Below are positions 8,784-18,658 of a stretch of DNA of 63,308 nt, piece after piece. Source of the DNA: Lachnospiraceae bacterium (GTDB taxonomy: Bacteria > Bacillota > Clostridia > Lachnospirales > Lachnospiraceae); contig JAGANL010000027.1 of NCBI GenBank assembly GCA_017624235.1, positions 1 through 63,308 on the forward strand, read 5' to 3'. A program made the position numbers and the translations under genes. The notes below the pieces were generated by a model. That model had not been told where the DNA came from and made no database searches. It saw only the letters and a list, made by a program, of their open reading frames with translations. How positions within the stretch are numbered: the first letter of the stretch is position 1; each line of letters begins with the position of its first letter.

Positions 8784-9842
8784 TCAGCCTGCAAAAATTC
8801 TGGAAAGATCATTGTAAAATACAAATACCATCAAAAGCATCAGCGCCACGAATCCGGCAAAATGTACCATTCCCTCTTTTTCCGGCGGTACCGGCTTGCC
8901 GCGAAGCACCTCCACCAGCATAAAGACCAGTCTTCCTCCGTCCAATGCCGGAAGCGGCAGCAAATTCATAAATCCAATATTGACACTTAAGAGAATGGCA
9001 ATCCTTGCCATAGACAAAAAGACGATCCGTAAGCCATATGCTCTGGTTGCCTCATACGTATTTCCGACAATCTGTGCCATACCTACCGGGCCCGCCATAT
9101 CTGTCATGGGTACCTTTCCTCCAAGCAGCATTGCCAGACTCTTATAAGTCATCTTCAACTGATAACCAACATTATAGAAGCTGTAGCGAATCCATTCCCA
9201 TCCGCTCACCATAGACTCCTCCGGCTTCCGATAATGATAGACTCCAACATAATAATACTGTCCCTCTTCATCATATGCCGGCAGCAATGTGGTTTCATAT
9301 TCCTTGCCATCTCGTTTATAAGTAATTTCTACAGCCTTGCCTTCGTTGAACATCAACGATGTACTGATTTCATCAAAAAAGTGCACCCGTCCCCCATTAA
9401 TCCGGGTAATCTCATCTCCCGCCTGCAGACCTGCCTGCTCAGCCGGTGTATCCGGTATAACCTCTGATATAATCGGCTTGTTGACACCATTCATATGAAA
9501 AATGATCAATGTCAGAAAAAATGCCAGAATGAAATTAAAAATCGGCCCTGCTGCCACAGTCGCAATCCTGCCCCACACATTGGCTTCCGAAAAGCTCTTT
9601 CCAATATTCTCCGAATTGACTGTCTCTGCACCGTCCTCTCCTGCAAACATGCAGGCACCTCCGATGGGCAGAAGGCGCAGGGAATAAACCGTTCCTTTAC
9701 GCGTAAAAGAACAGAACTTCGGCCCCATACCGATGGAAAATTCCACTACCCCAATTCCATTCATCCGCCCCAGTAGGAAATGTCCGAATTCATGTCCGAT
9801 GACAATTACACCGAATATGACAAAAAATAAAATAAGTGTCAC
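8784..9842 (-). CDS. rseP: Site-2 intramembrane zinc metalloprotease RseP
   Basis: A 352-residue membrane protease of the RseP/RasP family, which cleaves membrane-bound anti-sigma factors and signal-peptide remnants. The active-site HEFGH is at residues 17-21 within the first membrane helix. One PDZ domain follows (about 120-190, including TPAEQAGLQAGDEI), and the second metal-binding motif NLLPLPALDGG lies near residue 300. Its start overlaps the dxr stop by 4 bases (ATGA), so the two are translationally coupled. The dxr-rseP order is the common one in Firmicutes. Confidence 0.96.
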   Translation of the reverse strand: MTLILFFVIFGVIVIGHEFGHFLLGRMNGIGVVEFSIGMGPKFCSFTRKGTVYSLRLLPIGGACMFAGEDGAETVNSENIGKSFSEANVWGRIATVAAGPIFNFILAFFLTLIIFHMNGVNKPIISEVIPDTPAEQAGLQAGDEITRINGGRVHFFDEISTSLMFNEGKAVEITYKRDGKEYETTLLPAYDEEGQYYYVGVYHYRKPEESMVSGWEWIRYSFYNVGYQLKMTYKSLAMLLGGKVPMTDMAGPVGMAQIVGNTYEATRAYGLRIVFLSMARIAILLSVNIGFMNLLPLPALDGGRLVFMLVEVLRGKPVPPEKEGMVHFAGFVALMLLMVFVFYNDLSRIFAG

Positions 9843-10993
9843 TCTTTTTCTACCACCTGTCTGATATATTCATAGGTTTCTGCCTCCGCCTGCAGGATTT
9901 CCTCTACATTCGGTGCATCTACCTTCTTATGATGCTCCATAGACGCCTGAATCAATTCAGGAATCTCTAAAAATTTTATTTTCCGGTCTAAGAACAGGCT
10001 CACAGCCTTTTCATTAGCAGCATTAAATACCGTCGGCATGCTTCCACCCAGACGTGCTGCCTCAAATGCAAGCTTTAATCCGGTAAAGGTCTCCATATCC
10101 GGTTTTTCAAAGGTCAACTGCGCCAGTTCAAATAAATCCACACGCTTTGTATCCATCGGTCTTCTGTCCGGGTAAAACAGCGCATACTGAATCGGCAGCT
10201 TCATATCGGGTGTGCCGAGCTGTGCAATGATACCGCCATCCACATACTCTACTGCAGAATGAATGATGCTCTGCGGATGTACCACCACCTGAATCTGATC
10301 CAAATCCGCATCAAAAAGCCATTTGGCTTCCATGACCTCCAGTCCTTTATTGACCAGAGTCGCAGAATCAATGGTAATTTTACGTCCCATGGACCAGTTT
10401 GGATGGCGCAGGGCATCCTCCACATTCATCACGGAAAGCTCTTCCCTGCTCTTTCCACGAAATGGTCCGCCGGAGGCCGTCAACAGGATTCTGGACAACT
10501 CCGAACGCTTAAAGCCCTGTAAGGACTGGAAAATGGCACTGTGTTCACTGTCTACCGGAAGGATAGATACCCCTTTTTCTTTTGCAAGCGGCATGATAAT
10601 ATGACCGGCTGTAACCAGTGTTTCCTTGTTGGCAAGTGCAATCGTCTTCCCCTGCTCAATGGCAGCAATCGTTGGACGAATACCGATCATTCCGACAATC
10701 GCCGTAACCAGTATTTCCATTTCCGGCATCACTGCAATTTGCAGCAGTCCTTCCATTCCACAGGCAATTTCCACCGGCAGATCCGATACTCTTTCCTTTA
10801 AGTCCAAAGCAGCCTTCTCACTCCACATCACCGCTACCTTCGGATGAAACTCCCGAATCTGTTCCTCCATCTTTGCCACACTGCTTCCTGCAGCAAGAGC
10901 AACAACCTCCAGCTCCTCCTTATATGCTCTTACGATTTCCAGAGTCTGTGTACCGATGGAACCGGTAGACCCCAGAACTGCTATCTTCTTCAT
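9839..10993 (-). CDS. dxr: 1-deoxy-D-xylulose 5-phosphate reductoisomerase
   Basis: A 384-residue NADPH enzyme, the first committed step of the MEP pathway (DXP to MEP). The nucleotide-binding motif VLGSTGSIGTQT opens the protein, and the metal and substrate region includes LPVDSEHSAIFQ and the flexible loop around LTASGGPFR. I chose ATG 10993 (MKKIAVLG) because GAGAGGG lies 8 bases upstream. An in-frame ATG at 10999 would leave only 2 bases. It is coupled to rseP by a 4-base overlap, with cdsA closely upstream. Confidence 0.95.
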   Translation of the reverse strand: MKKIAVLGSTGSIGTQTLEIVRAYKEELEVVALAAGSSVAKMEEQIREFHPKVAVMWSEKAALDLKERVSDLPVEIACGMEGLLQIAVMPEMEILVTAIVGMIGIRPTIAAIEQGKTIALANKETLVTAGHIIMPLAKEKGVSILPVDSEHSAIFQSLQGFKRSELSRILLTASGGPFRGKSREELSVMNVEDALRHPNWSMGRKITIDSATLVNKGLEVMEAKWLFDADLDQIQVVVHPQSIIHSAVEYVDGGIIAQLGTPDMKLPIQYALFYPDRRPMDTKRVDLFELAQLTFEKPDMETFTGLKLAFEAARLGGSMPTVFNAANEKAVSLFLDRKIKFLEIPELIQASMEHHKKVDAPNVEEILQAEAETYEYIRQVVEKE

Positions 10994-11012
10994 CTGCATA
11001 TCCCTCTCTTAT

Positions 11013-11843
11013 CTACACTAACAAAATTAAAAGCAGATAGATCATCGGCGCCGTAAAAATGACGCTGTCAAAACGATCCATGATACCGCCGTGTCCAGGT
11101 ATCAGCCTGCCGTAATCCTTAATTCCATGGTCTCTTTTAATACCGGAAGCAGCCAGATCTCCGATTTGGGAAATCACAGCTCCCACTGCACTGACCACTG
11201 CAAAAATACCTGTCACCTTCAGATCTGTAATCTGAGTCTCCGCAACAAAATAAGCGAATACCGCCCCCACAACCGCAGAACCTGCGATACCTCCAATGGC
11301 TCCCTCAATGGACTTTTTCGGACTAAGAACCGGTGTCAGCTTATGTCTGCCAAGCGTCACTCCGGTAAAATAAGCACAGGTATCACAAATCCATGAGCTG
11401 ATAAAAATCATCCACACAAAATAAATTCCATAAGGCAGACTTCTGGTCAGATAGATAAAGGACAGCATGACAGGAGCATAGATCAGGCTGAAAACACCTG
11501 CCATCACCTGTGTTGCCTTATATTTCGGGAAGGTCAGCACATACACAGCCATCATGACCATCAGACAGACTAAGATACAGAGCGCCAGAAATTCATGTAA
11601 ATTTGACAATCTACCCTGTCCAAAATACAGCAGCATATAATAAACCGCAATACCGGCATATCCAGCAAGTTCCAGTCCATTTGCTTTCTTTCCATTCGTA
11701 TGCACTCCTGCCGCACGACACAGTTCTCCGAAGGCTATACAGGAAACAATCAAAAGTGCTGCTGCGAGCACTCCGCTTCCTGCCAGAATAACTGCCAATG
11801 CAATCACCACAAGCACAGCACCACTGATTACCCGCTGTTTCAT
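11013..11843 (-). CDS. cdsA: Phosphatidate cytidylyltransferase
   Basis: A 276-residue integral membrane enzyme that makes CDP-diacylglycerol from phosphatidate and CTP, the branch point of phospholipid synthesis. It has about eight hydrophobic segments and the family signature region SPKKSIEGAIGG (about residue 175) followed by GDLAASGIKRDHGIKDYG, with the conserved Lys and Asp residues, and ends LIPGHGGIMDRFDS. It starts 2 bases after uppS, so the two are cotranscribed. Confidence 0.96.
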   Translation of the reverse strand: MKQRVISGAVLVVIALAVILAGSGVLAAALLIVSCIAFGELCRAAGVHTNGKKANGLELAGYAGIAVYYMLLYFGQGRLSNLHEFLALCILVCLMVMMAVYVLTFPKYKATQVMAGVFSLIYAPVMLSFIYLTRSLPYGIYFVWMIFISSWICDTCAYFTGVTLGRHKLTPVLSPKKSIEGAIGGIAGSAVVGAVFAYFVAETQITDLKVTGIFAVVSAVGAVISQIGDLAASGIKRDHGIKDYGRLIPGHGGIMDRFDSVIFTAPMIYLLLILLV

Positions 11844-11845
11844 GG

Positions 11846-12553
11846 CTACTCCTCCTTTATCCCGCCGTATTTCCGGTCTCTATGATTATATGCTTCAACA
11901 GCCTTTTCCAATTCTTCCCTGGAAAAATCAGGCCATGCAACCGGTGTAAAGTAAAATTCCGTATAGGCCAACTGCCATAACAGAAAGTTTGAAATCCGCT
12001 GTTCATTGCAGGTACGGATCAAAAGATCCGGCTCCGGAATGCCCCCGGTGTCCAATCTCTCCGAAATGAGCTGCTCTGTTACAGCTCCTGCCTCAAGCCT
12101 TCCCTCTTTTACATCCTCTGCAATTCCTTTTACGGCCCGGACAATTTCGTCCCGTCCTCCGTAATTTAACGCAATCTGGAAATGCAGACCGTCGTTGTTT
12201 TTTGTAGCCTCTTCCAGTTCCGCAATACGTTTTCTAATATCCTCATCCAGTCCGGTTTTATCACCCAATATCCGGACACACATACGGTTTTTTTCCGCCG
12301 TTTTCAAACAGGTTTTTAAATAGTTGCGCAGCAACTTCATGAGTGCATCCACTTCATCCTTCGGCCGGTTCCAGTTCTCTGTCGAAAAAGCATAGACTGT
12401 CAGGTACTGTATTCCCATCTTATAGGCCTCCTCGCAGATGACCTCTACCGTCTTTGCGCCCTGCACATGACCATAATTACGGGGCATCCCCTTACTCTTT
12501 GCCCATCTTCCGTTTCCATCCAGAATGATGGCAACATGCTTCGGAATATTCAT
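11846..12553 (-). CDS. uppS: Undecaprenyl diphosphate synthase (cis-prenyltransferase)
   Basis: A 235-residue cytosolic enzyme that extends FPP with isopentenyl units to C55 undecaprenyl diphosphate, the wall lipid carrier. The signature HVAIILDGNGRWAK has the catalytic Asp at residue 12. The second signature reads RTCNEQRISNFLLWQ, where most family members have Ser-Gly or Gly-Gly in place of Cys-Asn. The end contains the EL...AYNHRDRKYGG motif. It consumes the isoprenoid precursors made by dxr and ispG downstream in the same run of genes. Confidence 0.96.
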   Translation of the reverse strand: MNIPKHVAIILDGNGRWAKSKGMPRNYGHVQGAKTVEVICEEAYKMGIQYLTVYAFSTENWNRPKDEVDALMKLLRNYLKTCLKTAEKNRMCVRILGDKTGLDEDIRKRIAELEEATKNNDGLHFQIALNYGGRDEIVRAVKGIAEDVKEGRLEAGAVTEQLISERLDTGGIPEPDLLIRTCNEQRISNFLLWQLAYTEFYFTPVAWPDFSREELEKAVEAYNHRDRKYGGIKEE

Positions 12554-12599
12554 ATGTTTACCCTTTCATTTCCCTAATTCAGTTTACATAACAGCAAAA

Positions 12600-12641
12600 A
12601 CAAGAAAAGAGGGAATGACGACAACCGCCTTTCCCCCTTTC
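12600..12641 (-). terminator. Possible weak terminator after frr
   Basis: On the minus strand GAAAGGGGGAA (12631-12641) can pair with TTCCCTCTTTT (12605-12615), with two G-U pairs and a 15-base loop, followed by CTTGTTTTTG. It begins right after the frr stop. It may only partly stop transcription, because uppS follows. Confidence 0.35.
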
Positions 12642-12645
12642 CAAA

Positions 12646-13197
12646 CTAAACCGTCATGATTTCCTTGGATTTTGCCTCTACAAGGCTTTCAATTTCCTTG
12701 ACATATTTATCCGTCAGCTTCTGCAGCTTCTCTTCCAGCTGCTTGATCTCATCCTCAGAAACTTCCTCCTTCGCCAGCTTCTTGAAGGCATCATTTCCGT
12801 CACGGCGGATATTGCGGACTGCCACCTTGGCATCCTCGCCTTTTTTCTTCACCTCTTTTACAAGATCCTTTCTGCGCTCCTCCGTAAGCTCCGGGAACAC
12901 CAGACGGATGACGCTTCCGTCGTTGGAAGGTGTAATTCCGACATCCGATGCCATGATGGCTTTCTCAATGTCTTTGATCAGGCTCTTTTCCCACGGTGCG
13001 ATCTGAATCATTCTCGCCTCCGGCACAGTAATATTTCCGACCTGCTGAATCGGTGTCGGTGTTCCGTAATAATCTACTTTAATCTTATCCAGCACATGCG
13101 GATTCGCACGGCCTGCACGGATCGCTGCGAAGTCTGATTCCAGAAATCCATATGCCTTCTGCATTTTTTCATCATAAACCTGTAACCTTGCGTCCAT
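12646..13197 (-). CDS. frr: Ribosome recycling factor
   Basis: A 183-residue protein of standard length that, with EF-G, splits post-termination ribosomes. It shows the three-helix-bundle sequence with the domain II insert IKVDYYGTPTPIQQVGNI and the signature region ELTEERRKDLVKEVKKKGED. It lies 12 bases after pyrH, as in most bacteria (pyrH-frr-uppS-cdsA). Confidence 0.97.
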   Translation of the reverse strand: MDARLQVYDEKMQKAYGFLESDFAAIRAGRANPHVLDKIKVDYYGTPTPIQQVGNITVPEARMIQIAPWEKSLIKDIEKAIMASDVGITPSNDGSVIRLVFPELTEERRKDLVKEVKKKGEDAKVAVRNIRRDGNDAFKKLAKEEVSEDEIKQLEEKLQKLTDKYVKEIESLVEAKSKEIMTV

Positions 13198-13209
13198 AAG
13201 ACCCTCCTA

Positions 13210-13908
13210 TCAATCTACTGTCACTTTCGTTCCGGTAAAGTCTCCTTTTACCGTATTCACAATGCTGTTTTCTTCATTCAGTCCAAATACCCACATCGGC
13301 ATCTTATTGTCCCTTGCCAGAATGGATGCCGTCATATCTACCACCTGCAGATTTTTATCAATGACCTCCTGAATGGATACGGAATCGTATTTTTTCGCCT
13401 GAGGATTTACTCTCGGATCGTCATCATACACTCCATCCACAGCCTTAGCCAGAAGAATCACATCCGCCTCCACCTCAATGGCACGTAGCACTACTCCGGT
13501 ATCCGTGGAAAAATACGGATGTCCGGTTCCGCCTGCAAAAAAGACTACCATGCCCTTTGCAAAATATTTGTTGGCACGATCCTTGGAAAACAGCTTAGTA
13601 AAGGAGCCGCACTCAAACGGTGTCAGAATATTCGTCATCATTCCCACACTGCGGAAAATCTCCGATACGTAAATACAATTCATAATCGTTGCCAGCATTC
13701 CAATCTGATCTGCCTTGGTACGGTCGATATTCTCGCTGGAACGGCCACGCCAGAAATTGCCTCCGCCGATGACGATGCCTACTTCCGTCCCTGCATCCAC
13801 CAATTCCTTGACCTGCAGGGCAACCTTTCTGACCGTAGGTTCATCAAATCCGGTCTTCTTCTCCCCGGCAAGAGCCTCGCCGCTTAATTTCAATAATATT
13901 CTTTTCAT
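13210..13908 (-). CDS. pyrH: UMP kinase
   Basis: A 232-residue kinase of the amino-acid kinase fold that converts UMP to UDP. Visible motifs are LLKLSGEALAG at the N-terminus, IGGGNFWRGR, GGTGHPYFSTDT (substrate site) and DGVYDDDPR. It precedes frr closely and follows the bactofilin gene by 18 bases. Confidence 0.97.
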   Translation of the reverse strand: MKRILLKLSGEALAGEKKTGFDEPTVRKVALQVKELVDAGTEVGIVIGGGNFWRGRSSENIDRTKADQIGMLATIMNCIYVSEIFRSVGMMTNILTPFECGSFTKLFSKDRANKYFAKGMVVFFAGGTGHPYFSTDTGVVLRAIEVEADVILLAKAVDGVYDDDPRVNPQAKKYDSVSIQEVIDKNLQVVDMTASILARDNKMPMWVFGLNEENSIVNTVKGDFTGTKVTVD

Positions 13909-13926
13909 GGTCTGCCTCTCTGAAAT

Positions 13927-14649
13927 TTATGCCTTCTTACCGGCTTTTTTCATATCGCTGAAGAAAGATGTCGGGCTGACATCTGCATAGCACTGTGAAC
14001 ACATACCTTCGATGACAGCACCGTTATTGATCTGTACGGACTTGGACTTGATATTTCCCATGACGATTGCGGAAGTATCCAGAATAACCGGTCCTTTTAC
14101 GTCGATATCACCCTTTACGGCACCTGCAATGACAGCGCTCAGTGCTGTGATATTACCGATAATAACAGAACTCTGTCCAATTTTTACACTGCCCTCAGAA
14201 ATAATCTCTCCGGTTACCTTCGCTCCCTCAGCATATACTTCTGCTGCTTTGGAATTACCCTGAATAGAACCTGTGACATTCAATTTACCCAGCACATTGA
14301 TGTTGCCGTTTACGCTTCCAATCAGATCCATAGAACCCTCGGAGGTAATGTCACCCGTAATCACCATTCCTGCTGTAATCACTGCCGTTTCATCTACGGC
14401 TGTTCTTGCTGTGCCTGCTGTATTAAATACATCCATTTTTCTTTCCCCTTCTCTTATGTTTCTGGAAGCATGTACCGGTGTCTCATAAACCGGTGCCTGA
14501 GGTGCCTCCTCATAATACTCTTCTTCCGGAATCTCTTCCACTTCCATTTCCTCCGGCTGTTCTGTAACAGCCTGCTCTGCTGCCTCCTCCGGCATCAGTT
14601 CATTCACTGCCTGTGATAAATCATCCTTTAATTCTGAGAAAAAACCCAT
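13927..14649 (-). CDS. Bactofilin (polymer-forming cytoskeletal protein)
   Basis: A 240-residue protein. The acidic, probably disordered N-terminus (about 1-75) carries many Glu and Pro residues. A bactofilin (DUF583) beta-helix follows at about residues 85-220, with hydrophobic repeats spaced by Gly such as VITGDITSEGSMDLIGSVNG and VTGEIISEGSVKIGQS. Bactofilins form nucleotide-free filaments at the membrane and often help place cell-wall enzymes. It sits between a polysaccharide deacetylase and pyrH, so a wall-related role is reasonable but inferred. The short end KKAGKKA is basic. Confidence 0.9.
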   Translation of the reverse strand: MGFFSELKDDLSQAVNELMPEEAAEQAVTEQPEEMEVEEIPEEEYYEEAPQAPVYETPVHASRNIREGERKMDVFNTAGTARTAVDETAVITAGMVITGDITSEGSMDLIGSVNGNINVLGKLNVTGSIQGNSKAAEVYAEGAKVTGEIISEGSVKIGQSSVIIGNITALSAVIAGAVKGDIDVKGPVILDTSAIVMGNIKSKSVQINNGAVIEGMCSQCYADVSPTSFFSDMKKAGKKA

Positions 14650-14698
14650 TTCTAATCCTCCATTCCTTTGTATCTCATCCGGTCATACCGGAGCTTTC

Positions 14699-15676
14699 CT
14701 ATCTTACATGGTGTACCGGCTCTGTATCCTCTGTAATCGCCGTAATCTCCACACCCTCCATTGCCTGTATTTTCTCAATCACGAGCGGCAATGCTTCCAC
14801 CGTTGTCCTCTTGGCACCGGAATCGTGCATCAGAATAACCGGTTCCTCGTGATTCGGAATCGTGTTCGTGCAGTTGTTCACAATCTGCTGTGCGGAAAGG
14901 CCGCCGCTTGTAGAATCCCCGCTGGATATATTCCAGTCAAAATAGGCAATGCCCTGCCCATTCAGCCAGTCAATCAGATCATTGATATTGGCACTGCTGA
15001 CATGATTGCTGCTGCCTCCCGGAAAACGATACAGCATGGGAGTCACCCCTGTCGTTTCCGCAAGCAGCTTCTGCAGCCGAAGCGTATCCTCGATAAAAGC
15101 CTCTTTGGACGCATAAACCTCTCCATACTTATGAGTATAAGAGTGCATTCCCAGTGTATGACCTTCCTCCACAATCCTGCGATACATGGCCAATGAGTTT
15201 TCATCCTCCCTGCCATTTACAAAAAATGTGGCTTTCACGTCATACTCCCTGAGCACATCCAGAATGTCATCCGTATAGATACTTGGTCCATCGTCAAAGG
15301 TCAGATGTACCTTCTTTACATTCTGCTGTTCCCTGCCATCACCTTTCCCGGCTTCCTCCGGCAGGCTTACATCTACAGTATCCAAAGGACTGCCATCCCC
15401 CTGTTCGGAGAAAGAAGAATCCTCTAATACCTCGGGCACCCTGCTGTCAGTCCCTGAGAGATGCTCCTTCACCGGCTGGCTTCCGGTCTGCATGGCTACA
15501 GTGCTTTGGGAAAGCTCATCCAGCCTGTTTTCCAGGTGAACGACTTTTATCAGCAAAAAGATACACAGGACGGTTGGTATCAGTATCCCCAGCGCAATCG
15601 AAAGGATAATCATCTTTTTCAGCATACGGACTCGTCTTGCACGCCTTGTTGAGACTGTATTCCTTTGTTCAGTCAT
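14699..15676 (-). CDS. Membrane-anchored polysaccharide deacetylase
   Basis: A 325-residue protein with an N-terminal membrane segment (about 20-45) after a basic start, a Ser/Glu-rich linker and a NodB domain (about 120-310). The catalytic and metal motifs are visible: LTFDDGPSIYTDDIL (about 128), GMHSYTHKYG with the HxxxH pair (about 180), YRFPGGSSN, and LMHDSG near the end. Family members remove acetyl groups from peptidoglycan or other wall glycans outside the cell. The exact substrate cannot be read from sequence. It lies 49 bases before the bactofilin gene, and the two may work together at the envelope. Confidence 0.92.
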   Translation of the reverse strand: MTEQRNTVSTRRARRVRMLKKMIILSIALGILIPTVLCIFLLIKVVHLENRLDELSQSTVAMQTGSQPVKEHLSGTDSRVPEVLEDSSFSEQGDGSPLDTVDVSLPEEAGKGDGREQQNVKKVHLTFDDGPSIYTDDILDVLREYDVKATFFVNGREDENSLAMYRRIVEEGHTLGMHSYTHKYGEVYASKEAFIEDTLRLQKLLAETTGVTPMLYRFPGGSSNHVSSANINDLIDWLNGQGIAYFDWNISSGDSTSGGLSAQQIVNNCTNTIPNHEEPVILMHDSGAKRTTVEALPLVIEKIQAMEGVEITAITEDTEPVHHVR

Positions 15677-15747
15677 CCTATCCTGAGTTCTCCTTTTTTA
15701 ATCAAAGTTAATTATACCATAAACTTTTGCATTGCAAAACATAAATT

Positions 15748-17187
15748 TTATTTTCTCCATGTAGAAGGCATTAAAAATACAAGCATCGGAAAGACCTCCA
15801 GTCTTCCGGCCAGCATATCGAAGATCAACACCAGCTTGGAACAGTCCGAAAATACGGCAAAATTTCCCATTGGCCCCACCAATTCCAGTCCCGGACCAAT
15901 GTTGTTGATCGTTGCCGCGATTGCAGTAAAGCTTGTTATAAAATCAAAATTATCCAAGCTGATCAAAAGCAAGGATACGACATAAATCCCAATATAGGCA
16001 ATCAAAAACACATTTGCCGCACGCACCACCGTATGCTCAATTCTCTTACCATCCATCTGCACCGCCTTCACGCTTCTTGGATGAATCAGATAATCCAGTT
16101 CCTTCTTGATCGTCTTATAATAAATGACAACCCTCGAAACCTTAATTCCTCCTCCTGTACTTCCGGCACAGGCTCCGATAAACATCAAAACGATCATCAG
16201 ATTTTTCGAGCATTCCGGCCAGAGATTAAAATCCACCGTGGAAAATCCCGTCGTTGTCATGACCGAAGCTGCCTGAAAGGCTGCATGGTGCAGATTTTCC
16301 AAAAATCCTCCGGCACTTGCTGTCAAATTCAGAGTAATCAGGATCGTAATAATGGCATAGACCCCAAAATAGCACCGCACCTCTGTAATTTGGAACGCAT
16401 CCTTCCACTTCTTGACTAAAATCAGAAAATAAACAGAGAAATTTACACCGAACAGCAGCATAAAAACCGTCACGACATTTTGCAGATATGGGCCGTAGCC
16501 TCCCATACTGTCTGCCTTGGTTCCAAATCCTCCCGTACCGGCTGTACCGAAGGATACGCAGACTGCATCAAAAACAGGCATATGTCCGCAAAGCAGCAGC
16601 ACAAATTCCAGTAAGGTCATGGCGAAATAAATTCCGTAGAGATACCCTGCTGTCTGTCGTAGCTTGGGAACCAGCTTACTCACAGACGGCCCTGGGCTTT
16701 CTGCCTTCATCAAATGCAGATTCTGTCCGCCTCCTGCAAGCGGCAGAATAGCCAGCATAAAAACCAGTACCCCCATCCCTCCGATCCAATGGGAAAAACT
16801 GCGCCAGAACAGATTCGCATGAGAAAGCGCTTCCACATCCATCAAAATACTGGCTCCCGTAGTTGTAAAGCCGGATACGATTTCAAACAACGCATCAATG
16901 TAGCACGGAATTTCTCCGCTGATATAGAAAGGCAGAGCGCCCACCAGGCTCATGACCATCCAGCTCAATGCTACCGTAATAAAGCCCTCCCGCGCATAAA
17001 ATGTCATCTTCTTCGGCTTCCGAAAGCTCAGGAAAGCTCCCACCGAACAGGATATCACCGCACACAGCAGATAATCCTTCCATATATTTTCACGATAAAT
17101 CAGACCCACCAGCACAGGAGGCAGCATAAATACTCCCTCCAGCCTCAGAATCCATCCTAAAATATACCGTATACTGCCATAGTTCAT
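15748..17187 (-). CDS. trkH: Trk-type potassium transporter, membrane subunit
   Basis: A 479-residue membrane protein with about ten hydrophobic segments and four pore-loop repeats. Filter-type sequences are seen as SGFTTTGAS, GTAGTGGFGTK, MTTTGFSTVDF and TAAIAATINNIGPG. It imports K+ (or Na+/K+) with the TrkA regulator encoded 28 bases upstream, so the two subunits are made together. Confidence 0.95.
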   Translation of the reverse strand: MNYGSIRYILGWILRLEGVFMLPPVLVGLIYRENIWKDYLLCAVISCSVGAFLSFRKPKKMTFYAREGFITVALSWMVMSLVGALPFYISGEIPCYIDALFEIVSGFTTTGASILMDVEALSHANLFWRSFSHWIGGMGVLVFMLAILPLAGGGQNLHLMKAESPGPSVSKLVPKLRQTAGYLYGIYFAMTLLEFVLLLCGHMPVFDAVCVSFGTAGTGGFGTKADSMGGYGPYLQNVVTVFMLLFGVNFSVYFLILVKKWKDAFQITEVRCYFGVYAIITILITLNLTASAGGFLENLHHAAFQAASVMTTTGFSTVDFNLWPECSKNLMIVLMFIGACAGSTGGGIKVSRVVIYYKTIKKELDYLIHPRSVKAVQMDGKRIEHTVVRAANVFLIAYIGIYVVSLLLISLDNFDFITSFTAIAATINNIGPGLELVGPMGNFAVFSDCSKLVLIFDMLAGRLEVFPMLVFLMPSTWRK

Positions 17188-17215
17188 ATTCGTTCACACT
17201 CTTTACGGACTTCTC

Positions 17216-18571
17216 CTATGCCAGAATATCCGTGATATCATTCAGTCCCTTATTGGTCGTGACAATAATGACAATATCTCCGGTTTTCAGACTGTCCTGA
17301 CCAGATGGAACTATGATATTTCCCTTTCTTACAATATTGCACACCAGCAGATTTTTCTTCAGCTTCAGATCCATCAGCGGAATATCTGTCACTCTGGACC
17401 GCTCCTTGATGACAAACTCCAGAGCTTCCACCTGATTATCCTCCATCAGATACACTGCTTCCACGTTACTTCCCATGGAATTTTGCATGGAGCGTACATA
17501 CTGTACAATATACTCTGTCGTCAATGACTTCGGACTGACAATACTGCCCACCGGAATATCGTCAATGACATCGTCATATGCAATCTTATTAATCTTCGTA
17601 ATCAGCTTGGCATTCGATACCTTATGTGCATACAGAGAAAGCATGATGTTTTCCTCATCATAATCCGTCAGGGAAACAAACGCGTCCATCTGCGGAAGCC
17701 CTTCTTCTAACAGAATGTCATGATTGGAAGCATCTCCATGAATGATTCTGGCCTTCGGCAGAAGGTCACATAAATCCTCACACCGTTTCCGGTTCGTCTC
17801 CACGATTTTGACCTGCATTTTCAGTCTGGTCAGACGATCTGCCAGATAGTAGGCGATTTTACTGCCTCCGGCAATCATAACATTCCGAATCTTATGCGTC
17901 CGGATTCCAATATTGGCAAACAGCTCATTCAATTTTTCCGGCGGAGCAATGACTGAAATGCTGTCTCCTGCCTTTAAAACCGTATTACCATCCGGTATCA
18001 TGACCTCATGGCTTCTTTCCACAATACAGATCAACAGACTGATCTTACACAGGCTGCCTATATCCAGCACCTTCTTGTTATCCCACTCAGACCCTTCCGG
18101 TATCACCAGCTTCACCAGATTTACCCTGCCCTTTGCAAAGGTATTGATCTCCATGGCAGAGGGCACCTGAATCAGATGTCTGATATCAGCTGCCGCCGCA
18201 AGCTCCGGATTGATGGCTAAGGACAGACCCAGTTCTTCTTTAATAAACCCGATTTCCGCATAATATTCCGGATTGCGCACCCTGGCTACCGTCTTACAGT
18301 TTCCGGCTTTTTTAGCAATCAGACAGCATAACAGATTCAGTTCATCCTGATTGGTCACGGCAATCAGCAGATCAGCCTCTTCTACACCGGCCTCTCTCTG
18401 CACCCGAAAGCTCGTCCCGTTTCCGGTAATTCCCATGACATCCAGATTTGCCGTCACATTCTGGATCTTCTCTTCACTGATATCGATAATCGTCAGATCA
18501 TGCCCTTCTGCTGTCAGCTGTTCTGCAAGAGTATAACCAACCTTGCCGCAGCCTGCTACAATAATCTTCAT
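17216..18571 (-). CDS. trkA: Trk system potassium uptake regulator TrkA
   Basis: A 451-residue cytosolic gating protein with two RCK units, each a Rossmann NAD-binding part and a TrkA_C part. The first opens with IIVAGCGKVGYTLAE. The second starts near residue 230 with IAGGSKIAYYLADRL and lacks one glycine of the canonical motif. It gates TrkH in response to nucleotide. The start has AAAGG about 10 bases upstream, a modest ribosome-binding site. Confidence 0.95.
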   Translation of the reverse strand: MKIIVAGCGKVGYTLAEQLTAEGHDLTIIDISEEKIQNVTANLDVMGITGNGTSFRVQREAGVEEADLLIAVTNQDELNLLCCLIAKKAGNCKTVARVRNPEYYAEIGFIKEELGLSLAINPELAAAADIRHLIQVPSAMEINTFAKGRVNLVKLVIPEGSEWDNKKVLDIGSLCKISLLICIVERSHEVMIPDGNTVLKAGDSISVIAPPEKLNELFANIGIRTHKIRNVMIAGGSKIAYYLADRLTRLKMQVKIVETNRKRCEDLCDLLPKARIIHGDASNHDILLEEGLPQMDAFVSLTDYDEENIMLSLYAHKVSNAKLITKINKIAYDDVIDDIPVGSIVSPKSLTTEYIVQYVRSMQNSMGSNVEAVYLMEDNQVEALEFVIKERSRVTDIPLMDLKLKKNLLVCNIVRKGNIIVPSGQDSLKTGDIVIIVTTNKGLNDITDILA

Positions 18572-18658
18572 ATGTATGTGCCTTTTGCTGTTTTAAAAAC
18601 CTGGCGTAGCAAAAGACATCCTCCTCTTTTCAAAATATTTCCCATTTCTTTTCATGCT